DNA of 64,000 bases from Gilliamella sp. wkB7 (GTDB lineage: Bacteria > Pseudomonadota > Gammaproteobacteria > Enterobacterales > Orbaceae), in contig NZ_CM004509.1 of NCBI RefSeq assembly GCF_001693435.1, positions 2,542,001 through 2,606,000 of the forward strand, written 5' to 3'. Of this stretch, positions 16,961 to 25,477 are shown one piece after another. Under the pieces are notes generated by a model that was not told the origin of the DNA, did not search any database, and saw only the letters and a program-made list of their open reading frames with translations. The position numbers and the translations under genes were made by a program. The stretch's first letter is position 1; each line of letters begins with the position of its first letter.

Positions 16961-18724
16961 ATGGATGATTTGATTTTACGCTATTATGAGTCAGAAATGC
17001 GTTACTTGCGGGAAGCAGGGAAAGAATTTGCCAAAATTCATCCTGATAGAGCAGGTCAATTGAATTTAGATCGTGTTGGTGATCGTGATCCATATGTTGA
17101 AAGATTATTTGAGGGTTTTGCTTTTTTGACAGGACGATTACGTCAAAAAATTGATGATGATTTACCAGAATTAACTGAGAGCCTTGTGAGTTTGTTATGG
17201 CCTCATTATTTAAGATTAATACCTTCATTATCGATTATTGAGCTTACACCGAATTACTCCACATTGTCACGTTTGGAAGTTATCCCCAAAGGGTTACAAG
17301 TTCAAACAGAACCGCTTGGACCGAAAGGAACAAGGTGTCCGTTCCGAACAACTCAATCAGTAACTCTGCAACCTGTTAAAATTAATCAGGTAAGATTAGG
17401 AGTACACCAAGATGGACGAAGCATTATCAACATTCGTTTAGGTTTTGGTGAACTAATTGATTTTGAACAAGTTGATTTGTCTAAATTACGACTCTATTTA
17501 AATGCAGATGCGCCAATCGCTTCAACATTGCATCATGCATTAACTCATCAAGTTTCAGCAATACAGTTGCGCTATTCTAATCAACCTAATGAAATAGTCC
17601 GTTTTCAAGGAAAAATAACGCCAGTTGGCTTTAGTGAAGAAGATCGCTTATGGCTAAAACCAGATAATGCTTTTGCGGGCTATCAGTTATTATTAGAATA
17701 CTTTGCTTTTCGTGAAAAATTTATGTTTGTTGATCTACATGGACTTAATATTCGTAATGTTCCAGAAAGTTGTGAATATATTGATATTGAAATTATCCTG
17801 AGTCAAACTTGGCCAAGTGATATGCCTTTTAATAAGGATAACATTCGATTACATTGTGTGCCAGTTATAAATTTATTTGATATGGAAGCTGATCCTATTG
17901 TAGTTAATCAACTAGAAAGTGAATATCTGCTTAGACCATTATTACGTCAAGATGGACACATTGAAATTTACTCAGTTGAGAATGTTGAAGCTATAACTCG
18001 TAACGGTCGCTATAGTTATGTTCCTTTCACTAGCTTTAAGCATAGGGGGGGTATGTTACGTCATGATGCACCTGAAAGGTATTATCATACTCATGTTCGA
18101 AAAGGTGCTTCTGGATTACATGAAACTTGGTTGGTTTTGGGGGGTAAAATTTGGGATAAAGATCAATCTCTTGAGACTGAAACGTTATCATTACGGGTTA
18201 CTGGTACCAATGGTATGTTACCTCGCAAGACGTTAAGCAATGCACGGATACAATCACTGAGCAGTTCACAAAATAGCATCTCAAGTGTTAGAAATTTATG
18301 CTCACCAACATTACCTTGTTATCCGCCAACCGAGGATCGTTTTCATTGGCGAGTATTATCACATTTAGCACCTAATTATTTGTCATTAATTAATGCTGAA
18401 GTATTAAGAGGAACACTTGCTTTATATGATTGGACTGAAAATGAGCTTAATCGTCGACGCTTAGAAGGTATCGTCGATGTATCTCATAGAATGATAAAAC
18501 GAATTGAAAAAGGAATGTTACAAAGAGGAATAGAGATTGAAGTAACTATAAATAGTTTCCAGTTTACTGGCGAAGGTGATGTGATGCTTTTTGGTGAGTT
18601 ATTACATCAATTTTTTGCTCTATATGCTGACGTTAATTTATTTACTCAATTAGTCATTAATCTTCTACCTGTTGGAAATAAAATAGTATGGAATCAAAGC
18701 AAAATATCGAAAGTAGCGCTTTAA
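16961..18724 (+). CDS. tssF: T6SS baseplate wedge protein TssF (VasA/ImpG)
   Basis: TssF forms the baseplate wedge with TssG and TssE around the spike. The N-terminus is diagnostic: YYESEMRYLREAGKEFA followed by HPDRAGQLNL and DPYVERLFEGFAFLTGRLR. The 587-residue length and the C-terminal FFALYADVNLFTQLVI are typical. AAAGAGATAAAGA precedes the ATG. Its last codons overlap the tssG reading frame, as is common for this tightly coupled pair. Confidence 0.96.
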   Translation: MDDLILRYYESEMRYLREAGKEFAKIHPDRAGQLNLDRVGDRDPYVERLFEGFAFLTGRLRQKIDDDLPELTESLVSLLWPHYLRLIPSLSIIELTPNYSTLSRLEVIPKGLQVQTEPLGPKGTRCPFRTTQSVTLQPVKINQVRLGVHQDGRSIINIRLGFGELIDFEQVDLSKLRLYLNADAPIASTLHHALTHQVSAIQLRYSNQPNEIVRFQGKITPVGFSEEDRLWLKPDNAFAGYQLLLEYFAFREKFMFVDLHGLNIRNVPESCEYIDIEIILSQTWPSDMPFNKDNIRLHCVPVINLFDMEADPIVVNQLESEYLLRPLLRQDGHIEIYSVENVEAITRNGRYSYVPFTSFKHRGGMLRHDAPERYYHTHVRKGASGLHETWLVLGGKIWDKDQSLETETLSLRVTGTNGMLPRKTLSNARIQSLSSSQNSISSVRNLCSPTLPCYPPTEDRFHWRVLSHLAPNYLSLINAEVLRGTLALYDWTENELNRRRLEGIVDVSHRMIKRIEKGMLQRGIEIEVTINSFQFTGEGDVMLFGELLHQFFALYADVNLFTQLVINLLPVGNKIVWNQSKISKVAL

Positions 18725-19734
18725 TGCAAGAGCTTGAAAAAGTACTCCCAAAAATAAACTTTTATCGTTTTTGTCAGTTACTTGAGCAACTCTACGCTAA
18801 AGAAGAACCCATACTAGGAAGAGCGGAAACTCCAACTGCTGATCCTTTACGCTTTGCGCCATCAATTGATATGTCGTTTCCTGCGAGCGAATTACAGTAT
18901 ATTGAAAGATTGCCGTATTTAAATCGCCCGGCAACGGTAAGAACTCGCTTTTTTGGTTTGTATGGTGTTGACGCAGTATTACCTTTTGGATTATTGCACA
19001 ATATTATCCGACGTGAAGAAAACTATCATGCGATGACTGATTTTCTAGATATATTCAACCATCGATTTATAACACAATTTTATCGAATTTGGTTGAAATA
19101 TCATTATCCAGCCTGTTTTATAAATGGTGGTAAAGATTCTATATCTCAGTGTTTGCTTGGACTGACAGGTCTTATAATAAAAGGAACTAGCGAACAAATT
19201 GGTTCGCCTGCTTCGCGATTTTTGGCTCTGTTAGGTCTGGTTACACAAAAAACACGAACGGCTGAAGGTATTGCTGGTTTAACAAGAGTAATAGTTAGTG
19301 ATGCTAAAGTTGATATAACGGAATTTTATCCTACTTGGCACTCTATTGAAAACCCAGCTCAAGTAGGTGGTAAAACTAACAAAATAGGTTTAGATGGTAG
19401 TGCTGTCTTAGGATCTCGCTTAAAAGAATGTAATCAAACAATTCATATAGCCATAACTCCTCAACATGAAGATCAGATTATGGATTTACTCCCTGATGGG
19501 CAGTTATATAAGGATCTCATGGCATTGATGCGTGCATATTTAGGTTATCAAGTTGATGCCAAAATTACACTGTATATTAAGCGAAATTTTTTGCCACGTA
19601 GCCGGCTAACATCAAAAAATTGTCGATTAGGACAAACTGCATCATTAACCAAAATGACAGAAAATGGCGAGTATATTCAAGATAAGGTAGCTGTAAATTT
19701 AGGTCACTATTGTGGAATTAATTATACAGCATGA
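18688..19734 (+). CDS. tssG: T6SS baseplate wedge protein TssG (VasB/ImpH)
   Basis: TssG pairs with two TssF copies in each baseplate wedge. The protein shows the usual order: KINFYRFCQLLEQL near the N-terminus, then FAPSIDMSFPASE, VRTRFFGLYGVDAVLPFGLL, and the C-terminal GHYCGINYT. Two starts compete. ATG 18688 overlaps tssF by 37 bases. The in-frame ATG 18724 forms a TAATG overlap with the tssF stop, a classic coupling arrangement, and gives a 336-residue protein beginning MQELEKVLPKINF. Neither has a strong ribosome-binding site; I list the longer form. Confidence 0.94.
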   Translation: MESKQNIESSALMQELEKVLPKINFYRFCQLLEQLYAKEEPILGRAETPTADPLRFAPSIDMSFPASELQYIERLPYLNRPATVRTRFFGLYGVDAVLPFGLLHNIIRREENYHAMTDFLDIFNHRFITQFYRIWLKYHYPACFINGGKDSISQCLLGLTGLIIKGTSEQIGSPASRFLALLGLVTQKTRTAEGIAGLTRVIVSDAKVDITEFYPTWHSIENPAQVGGKTNKIGLDGSAVLGSRLKECNQTIHIAITPQHEDQIMDLLPDGQLYKDLMALMRAYLGYQVDAKITLYIKRNFLPRSRLTSKNCRLGQTASLTKMTENGEYIQDKVAVNLGHYCGINYTA

Positions 19735-19749
19735 AAAAAAGGAATCAGT

Positions 19750-20259
19750 ATGAAACGAATTAATTTATTTATTATTTGTCTATTAACTATCTGTTTAAAT
19801 GGATGTGGTATAGCACAAAGCGTAACGAAAGGTGCAACTAGTATTGGAAATAGTATTTTTTCGTGGGATATTAAAACATTACACTTAGATATAACAGCTA
19901 GAGCTGAATTAAATCTTGATGACGAAGAGAAATCATCTCCTGTTGTTATTAGAATTTATCAGTTAACTAAAGATACTGCATTTAAATCTGCATCTTATCA
20001 AAATCTGGTTGATCAAGATAATGATGAGTTGAAAGCAACGTTGCTTGATACTAAAGAAATTGTGTTAAAACCTGATACTTCTGTTTCAATAGAAGTACCT
20101 TTTGACAACAGAGCAAATTTTGCTGCGGTAGTTGCTCTTTATAATGATCCTGATTTAAAAGCGGATAATTGGCGATTAGTATTAAAACGCTCTGATTTAC
20201 ACATAACTAAAGCACGTAAAATAGAAGCAAGTAAATACATCATTAAACTAGTGGATTAA
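19750..20259 (+). CDS. tssJ: T6SS outer-membrane lipoprotein TssJ (VasD/SciN)
   Basis: TssJ is the outer-membrane lipoprotein that holds the periplasmic end of TssM. A signal peptide ends in the lipobox LNGC with the lipidated cysteine at residue 19. Position +2 is Gly, compatible with Lol transport to the outer membrane. The remaining 150 residues form the expected beta-sandwich (LHLDITARAELN, PVVIRIYQLTKDTAF, and VPFDNRANFAAVVALYNDP in the family loop region). AAAAGGAATCAGT precedes the ATG. It sits between tssG and tssE. Confidence 0.95.
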   Translation: MKRINLFIICLLTICLNGCGIAQSVTKGATSIGNSIFSWDIKTLHLDITARAELNLDDEEKSSPVVIRIYQLTKDTAFKSASYQNLVDQDNDELKATLLDTKEIVLKPDTSVSIEVPFDNRANFAAVVALYNDPDLKADNWRLVLKRSDLHITKARKIEASKYIIKLVD

Positions 20260-20264
20260 GATTA

Positions 20265-20690
20265 ATGAGCGCATCTTTGTACGACATATTATATGGTTAT
20301 TTTGAATCAGGCATCGCCATTGAAGATGTGTCTGAAAATGAACAAACCGTTATTAGTGTAATGGATAATATTGAGCGTATTTTAAATAGTCGGGCAGGTG
20401 CAATTATGCATATGCCCGATTATGGATTACCTGATATGTCGACAGTTTTTCAAGCATTACCTTCCTCAGCTTATGTTTTAATGCGGGCAATTGAGCAAAC
20501 GTTATTAACTTATGAACCAAGGCTACAGGCTATTAACATCAATATTGATGAAAAAAATAATGATAACATGGTATTAGCATACGAAATGACTTGTTATTTT
20601 AAAGAGGGTGGATTGGTTCGATACGGTACTTATTTTATGTCAGATGGTAAAGCTCGGTTAAGATATACTCGTAAAACACCTAAAAACTGA
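20265..20690 (+). CDS. tssE: T6SS baseplate protein TssE (gp25-like)
   Basis: TssE resembles phage T4 gp25 and starts sheath polymerisation on the baseplate. The 141 residues have the gp25-like core: an N-terminal helix, NIERILNSRAGAIMHMPDYG (about residues 42-62), GLPD, and the conserved EPRL at about residues 85-88 whose Glu-Pro-Arg triad is the gp25 hallmark. It starts five bases after tssJ and is the last gene of the cluster. A perfect palindrome follows about 120 bases downstream. Confidence 0.95.
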   Translation: MSASLYDILYGYFESGIAIEDVSENEQTVISVMDNIERILNSRAGAIMHMPDYGLPDMSTVFQALPSSAYVLMRAIEQTLLTYEPRLQAININIDEKNNDNMVLAYEMTCYFKEGGLVRYGTYFMSDGKARLRYTRKTPKN

Positions 20691-20810
20691 TTTTAAATTG
20701 CTTGAAAAAATAACAATAAAAGCAGTGGAATAAAAAAAACAATATGAGTAATAAGGCCAATAATTTTATCAGTCATCTAGCTGAAGGCTAAAGATTACAT
20801 AGCTGTTTTC

Positions 20811-20840
20811 AAATATAGGAATATTAATATTCCTATATTT
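20811..20840. terminator. Perfect 30-bp palindrome at the end of the T6SS cluster
   Basis: Bases 20811-20840 read identically on both strands: left arm AAATATAGGAATATT, right arm AATATTCCTATATTT. A hairpin with up to 13 pairs could form in RNA. No long T run follows, so it could be a terminator of the tss transcript or a protein-binding palindrome. The terminator call is weak; the symmetry is certain. Confidence 0.45.
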
Positions 20841-21281
20841 ATTGATAAAAAACGTGAATACTCTAAAACAATTAATTAATAATATCGTATTTTTCACAAA
20901 TAGATAAAATCCCAACCTTCTTTAAAGTATTATTATCTAAGAAGAATATATTAAAATTACTAGTATTAATGTTTACCATATATGATGATGGTAAACCATT
21001 GCAAACCATTAAAATTCCAATTTTAACAAATAAAAAAACGTGATAACCATTTATTAATATTAAATTGATAATCATGATATTTTAGATTAAATTCACTAAT
21101 TACCTGAACCAACGTTATTAAGCTTTCCCAGAAAAATCTTTTCAACTAAGTTACCCTATATAGTCAGCTAGCTAAAAATTTACTGTTTAAACATTTTATA
21201 TACATTGGTTTTATAAAAATCATAAATCATTAATTGCTGGAAATTGTAATACAGTAGGTATACGATGAGTAAATATTAAAC
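20841..21281. other. Non-coding gap between tssE and the dehydrogenase gene
   Basis: No supported gene. A 67-codon minus-strand frame (20872-21075) exists but has no ribosome-binding site or recognisable motif. The promoter of the dehydrogenase gene is probably near the right end. Confidence 0.5.
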
Positions 21282-21297
21282 AAAGTTAATTAACTTT
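21282..21297. promoter_or_regulatory. Perfect 16-bp palindrome upstream of the dehydrogenase gene
   Basis: AAAGTTAATTAACTTT reads the same on both strands and lies 31 bases before ATG 21329, where a repressor site would be effective. It is all but A/T, so chance is possible; there is no neighbouring regulator gene to match it with. Confidence 0.3.
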
Positions 21298-21328
21298 TTT
21301 GAATAAACCGAAATTAATTGGGGGCAGT

Positions 21329-22255
21329 ATGAAATTACGAAAAGTAATGATTATCGGCGTAGGTAATGTTGGTTCAACAACCGCTTATACATTTGTTAAT
21401 CGAGGTATTTGTGAAGAAATCGCACTCGTTGATCTTAATAAAGAGTTAGCATATGGACATGCGCAAGATCTATTAGATGCAGCAGCCTATCGACAAAATA
21501 TGATAAAAGTCAGCTTGCGTGAATCAACTGATTGTGCTGATATCGACATTGTTATTATCACCGTTACATCAGGGCTAGCCCAAAAAAGCCGAAAAGAAGA
21601 GTTAGACGGAACATCAAAAATTATCGCCAGTATTGTACCTAATATGATGAAGAATGGATTTAAAGGTATTTTTTTAGTCGCGACAAATCCTTGTGATGCC
21701 ATCACTTATCAAGTTTGGAAATTATCTGGATTACCTCGTCACCGTGTAATTGGTACAGGCGTATGGCTTGATACGGTAAGATTACGTCGATTATTAGGTG
21801 AAAAAATGGATATCGGTCCACAAAGTATTGATGCTTTTATTGTTGGTGAACATGGTGACTCTCAATTCCCTGTTTGGTCACATTCCTCGATTTATGGTAT
21901 CAATCTAAATCAATTAGAAAAAAATAAAATTGATTTTGCTCAAATCGGTACTCAAGCAAGAAAAATGGGTTTTGAAATCATGGAACGAAAACATTGCACT
22001 GAATATGGGATTGCTAGCACTATCACCGAAATTTGCCAACATATATTTACCAATAGTCACAGAGCGTTAGCACTTAGTTGTATTTTGGATGGTGAATATG
22101 GCTATAAAAATGTTGCTATTGGTGTACCAGCCATACTTGACCAACATGGTATCAAGAAAATTATTGAACTTGATTTTATTGAAAAGGAAAAACAGTTATT
22201 TGCAAACAGTGTTGAAATTGTTAAAGGTTATATTGAGCATATTAATTTAAACTAA
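21329..22255 (+). CDS. L-lactate/L-2-hydroxyacid dehydrogenase-like protein
   Basis: This 308-residue NAD-dependent dehydrogenase of the lactate/malate family begins with a Rossmann motif IIGVGNVGSTTAYTF. Catalytic features are the Asp/Arg pair in VWLDTVRLRRLLG and the catalytic His in GEHGDSQFPVWS. The mobile substrate loop is unusual: after AQK it reads SRKEELDGTSK, where L-LDH has PGETRLDL, so the carbonyl-polarising Arg (Arg109 in LDH numbering) is not in its normal place. The substrate may be a 2-hydroxyacid other than lactate, as in L-2-hydroxyisocaproate dehydrogenases. An upstream TTG (21299) opens the frame, but ATG 21329 follows GGGGGCAGT and starts at the Rossmann strand. Confidence 0.85.
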   Translation: MKLRKVMIIGVGNVGSTTAYTFVNRGICEEIALVDLNKELAYGHAQDLLDAAAYRQNMIKVSLRESTDCADIDIVIITVTSGLAQKSRKEELDGTSKIIASIVPNMMKNGFKGIFLVATNPCDAITYQVWKLSGLPRHRVIGTGVWLDTVRLRRLLGEKMDIGPQSIDAFIVGEHGDSQFPVWSHSSIYGINLNQLEKNKIDFAQIGTQARKMGFEIMERKHCTEYGIASTITEICQHIFTNSHRALALSCILDGEYGYKNVAIGVPAILDQHGIKKIIELDFIEKEKQLFANSVEIVKGYIEHINLN

Positions 22256-22300
22256 TATTTTTTACCATTGCTCAATTAGAGTATGGGCTTAATACTATTC

Positions 22301-22346
22301 ATTTGTGGCATTATTTTTTAAAATATGCCACAAATAATCTTTTTTA
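22301..22346 (+). terminator. Terminator of the dehydrogenase gene
   Basis: ATTTGTGGCAT (22301-22311) and ATGCCACAAAT (22325-22335) form an 11-pair perfect stem, followed shortly by CTTTTTT. This is a good rho-independent terminator on the plus strand and may also work towards the left. Confidence 0.8.
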
Positions 22347-22736
22347 ATGATATTAAAATAGGTATTTGAGAATGTAACTGAACATATTCAGCAAAAATAA
22401 GAAATTGATGGACATTCGATTAATATATTAGATTATTTCCTTACAACGGTTTACATTTTCTTATAAAAATTAGTGCTGAAATATGAGCCACATTCACCAT
22501 TTCATTAAAATTTCCTAGCGATCTGTTTAATCATAAATATTAAGAAAACTAATTAAATGATAATTTAAAATAGATAATTTTTGCTAAAAAAATTTAAACA
22601 GTCCAAGAATATTCGTCTATATTCAGTGTGTTCGGTTGGCATACTTGTAAATATCAATTACATTCAAACAACCAGATAGAAGCAAAGCATGAACGGTAAA
22701 CCAAACCTATTTAATGTTTTAGTCATTCTTTAAATT
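22347..22736. other. Non-coding gap
   Basis: About 390 bases without a supportable gene, RNA or repeat between the dehydrogenase terminator and the 3' end of the convergent oxidoreductase gene. Confidence 0.5.
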
Positions 22737-23717
22737 TTAATCATTATCAGCTGGAAATTTTACATGGATTTGCTTTCTTATTTCAGTCAATAATTCTGAT
22801 GAAATCACAGAATATTTTAGCCCTTTATGATTTATTTGTCTTTGTTGATAGAGCTTAGCAAACTCTAGCGCTTCATAATACATTTCGTTACTATTTTGTG
22901 TAAGGGTTATTTCTTGTAATTCTCCTTGCCTTGGCTGATAGAATACTTGTTCACAAACAGATAAGTGCTTAATAATTAAAGCGCCATCTTCGCCTTGTAT
23001 TTCGCTATGAATAGATGAATTAGTGACTTTAGAGTGCCAAATAATAACATCAAAGTCATTATAATTTAATAAAACCGTACCATGAGCATCAACTCCGGAT
23101 TCAAGTTGTGTGCCACTGGCATATATTGAGCTCGGTCTTTCCCATAAGCCTATTGCAAAATTAAGGGGGTAAACACCAATATCCATGATTGAGCCGTTCG
23201 AGAATTGAGGATTAAACGTGTTAGGATTTTCACCGTCTAAATAACTAGGGTACCGTGATGAATATTGACAATAATTTAATAAAGCTTTGTGTATTTTTCC
23301 TAATTTAGGTAGATAGTTTCGGATTAATTCAAAATTAGGTAAGTAAAAGGTCTTTAGCGCTTCGAAAATGATTTGTTGATTTTGTTTCGCAATATCTAAT
23401 AATCTTTGAGTTTGTACTAAATTTGAAGTTAAAGGTTTCTCACAAATGACATCTTTATTGTTTTCTAACATTAACTTTGCTTGTGCAAAGTGTAGTGAGT
23501 TTGGGCTAGCAATATAGACTACGTCAATATTAGTATCGTTAGCTAATTTTATTAAATCATCATAAATAACACTAATATTATATTTTTGTGCAAACTGGCG
23601 AGCTTTATCTATATCTCGTGAATAAATAGCTGCAAGTTGATACTGTTGAGTTTGTAATGCGGCATCAATGAATTTTTCTGTGATCCAGTTGCTACCTATT
23701 GTTGCTAGTCTAATCAT
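22737..23717 (-). CDS. Gfo/Idh/MocA-family oxidoreductase
   Basis: The 326-residue protein has the family's N-terminal Rossmann fold (IRLATIGSNWITEKF, then AAIYSRDIDKARQFA) and the diagnostic EKP motif (VICEKPLTSN near residue 95), whose Lys contributes to catalysis. The C-terminal beta-sheet domain includes SNGSIMDIGVYPLNFAIGLW. Such enzymes oxidise or reduce sugars or inositol-like substrates with NAD(P); the substrate cannot be told. Two ATGs are close together; AAAGGG is six bases before the second (23717) and overlaps the first (23723), so I choose 23717. One copy of the dispersed repeat lies about 45 bases upstream of the start. Confidence 0.9.
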   Translation of the reverse strand: MIRLATIGSNWITEKFIDAALQTQQYQLAAIYSRDIDKARQFAQKYNISVIYDDLIKLANDTNIDVVYIASPNSLHFAQAKLMLENNKDVICEKPLTSNLVQTQRLLDIAKQNQQIIFEALKTFYLPNFELIRNYLPKLGKIHKALLNYCQYSSRYPSYLDGENPNTFNPQFSNGSIMDIGVYPLNFAIGLWERPSSIYASGTQLESGVDAHGTVLLNYNDFDVIIWHSKVTNSSIHSEIQGEDGALIIKHLSVCEQVFYQPRQGELQEITLTQNSNEMYYEALEFAKLYQQRQINHKGLKYSVISSELLTEIRKQIHVKFPADND

Positions 23718-23760
23718 ATGCATCCCTTTATAAATTTATTTGCTATATTAATCACTTTTT

Positions 23761-23797
23761 TGTAAAAAAGTTTGAGGTTAACATAACGTTTTAGTCT
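23761..23797 (+). repeat. Dispersed repeat, copy A
   Basis: This element starts TGTAAAAAAGTTT, continues AGGT three bases on, and ends with ACGTTTTAGT. It matches copies at 30762, 62453 and 62695 in the same orientation. It lies between ilvA and the oxidoreductase gene. Copy A differs from the others at a G in place of C before AGGT and in the spacer. Confidence 0.8.
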
Positions 23798-23898
23798 ATT
23801 TTTTATCATATTATTAATAGGTTAGATAGCATAAATAGTAACATCTTTTACATTTAAGCGAAACATATATCAAAGAACTAAATATTTGATACCCATTA

Positions 23899-23924
23899 GA
23901 CCACCCATAGTAAAAAGGGTGGTC
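23899..23924 (-). terminator. Hairpin ending the ilvLGMEDA operon
   Basis: GACCACCC (23899-23906) and GGGTGGTC (23917-23924) form a perfect GC-rich eight-pair stem ten bases beyond the ilvA stop codon. The T run on the minus strand is poor, but stem strength and position support a terminator. Confidence 0.65.
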
Positions 23925-23933
23925 ATCATTATT

Positions 23934-25475
23934 TTAATGCGAATTGGTAAGAAAAAGTTTAATTGATGAATTTTGTGTTTCATTATGGAAACCATAACCA
24001 AGCTCAGTTAAATGTTGAGCAAATTTATTGCTATCTGTTTCATCAATTTCAAAAGCACAAAGTACTCTTCCGTAATCTGTGCCATGGCTACGGTAATGGA
24101 ACATGGAAATATTCCAATTTGTTCCTAATGTTTGTAGAAACTTAAGTAATGCACCTTGTGATTCAGGAAATTCAAAGCTATAAACTTGTTCTTGAATCGG
24201 TTTACACGGTTTACCGCCAATCATATACCGAACATGAAGTTTTGCCATTTCGTCTTCAGATAAATCTACAACAGGATATCCCGCAGCCGCTAATTCTTGT
24301 AGTATGTCCTCTTTTTCATTACTTTTCGATATTCTGACACTGACAAAAATACAAGCTGATTTATCGTCATGATAACGATAGTTAAATTCCGTTACTGAGC
24401 GTCCGCCTAATAATTTACAGAAATTTAAAAAACTACCTTTCTTTTCAGGAATAGTCACCGACAATAACACTTCGCGTTTTTCACCAAGTTCACAACGTTC
24501 TGAAATGTAGCGCAGATTGTGGAAGTTTAAATTTGCACCAGATAAAATATGTGCTAGATTTTCACCACTAATATTATGTTGATTAACATATTTTTTTAGT
24601 CCTGCCAGTGCAACCGCACCTGATGGTTCAGCAATGGCGCGGACGTCATCAAATAAATCTTTTACTGCAGCACAAATTTCATCGCTATCAACGGTAACAA
24701 TATCATCAATGTATTGTTGGCAGAGTCTAAATGTCTCATCTCCAATACGTTTAACGGCAACACCTTCAGCAAATAGCCCAACTCGACTTAAATCAACGGG
24801 TTTACCTGCATCAAGTGCAGCTTTCAAACAGGCTGCATCAGAAGGTTCAACCGCAATAACTTTGATTGTCGGCATAATTTGTTTAATTAATACTGCAATG
24901 CCTGCAGCAAGTCCTCCTCCCCCGACAGGCACAAAAATACGGTCGAGTTTGGCATTTTGTTGAAGTAATTCCATGGCAATACTGCCTTGACCAGCGATGA
25001 CCAATGGGTGATCAAACGGAGGAATAAAAATTCGATTTTGTTCTTTGGCTAATTCCATTGCTTTTGCTTTGGCTTCATCGAAATTAGCGCCATATAAAAG
25101 TACTTCACCACCAAATTCTTTGACTGCCTCAACTTTGATATCTGCTGTAGTTAATGGCATGACAATAAGCGAATTTATGCCTAATTTTGTTGCCGAAAAA
25201 GCAACGCCTTGTGCATGATTTCCAGCCGATGCGGCAATCACGCCGCATTTACGTTCATCTTCGTTAAGACTGGCAATCATTGCTTGAGCTCCACGGATTT
25301 TAAAACTATGGACTAATTGCCGATCTTCACGTTTAACAAAGATTTGGTTTCCTATTCTTGATGAGATTTTTTCCATCTTTTCAAGTGGTGTGACATCTGC
25401 CACATCGTAAACAGCGCTGCAAAGTGTTGCTTTTAAATAATCAGCGCCAGTAAGTTTATTATCTTCTTGTTTCAC
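23934..25475 (-). CDS. ilvA: Biosynthetic threonine dehydratase (IlvA)
   Basis: IlvA deaminates threonine to 2-oxobutanoate, the committed step to isoleucine. The PLP-binding catalytic domain covers about residues 20-320, with the Schiff-base Lys in HSFKIRGA and the phosphate-binding loop GGGGLAAG. Two tandem ACT-like regulatory repeats fill the C-terminus (about 335-505), the site of isoleucine feedback inhibition. At 513 residues it matches the biosynthetic rather than the short catabolic enzyme. It starts only two bases after the ilvD stop and is the last gene of the operon. Confidence 0.97.
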   Translation of the reverse strand: MKQEDNKLTGADYLKATLCSAVYDVADVTPLEKMEKISSRIGNQIFVKREDRQLVHSFKIRGAQAMIASLNEDERKCGVIAASAGNHAQGVAFSATKLGINSLIVMPLTTADIKVEAVKEFGGEVLLYGANFDEAKAKAMELAKEQNRIFIPPFDHPLVIAGQGSIAMELLQQNAKLDRIFVPVGGGGLAAGIAVLIKQIMPTIKVIAVEPSDAACLKAALDAGKPVDLSRVGLFAEGVAVKRIGDETFRLCQQYIDDIVTVDSDEICAAVKDLFDDVRAIAEPSGAVALAGLKKYVNQHNISGENLAHILSGANLNFHNLRYISERCELGEKREVLLSVTIPEKKGSFLNFCKLLGGRSVTEFNYRYHDDKSACIFVSVRISKSNEKEDILQELAAAGYPVVDLSEDEMAKLHVRYMIGGKPCKPIQEQVYSFEFPESQGALLKFLQTLGTNWNISMFHYRSHGTDYGRVLCAFEIDETDSNKFAQHLTELGYGFHNETQNSSIKLFLTNSH

Positions 25476-25477
25476 AG

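Noticed and set aside
16905-17228. 107-codon minus-strand ORF opposite tssF
   Set aside because: Shadow of the tssF coding strand; tssF identity is certain.
20872-21075. 67-codon minus-strand ORF after the T6SS cluster, considered as an immunity gene
   Set aside because: No ribosome-binding site, no recognisable domain, no partner effector, and composition like surrounding non-coding DNA.
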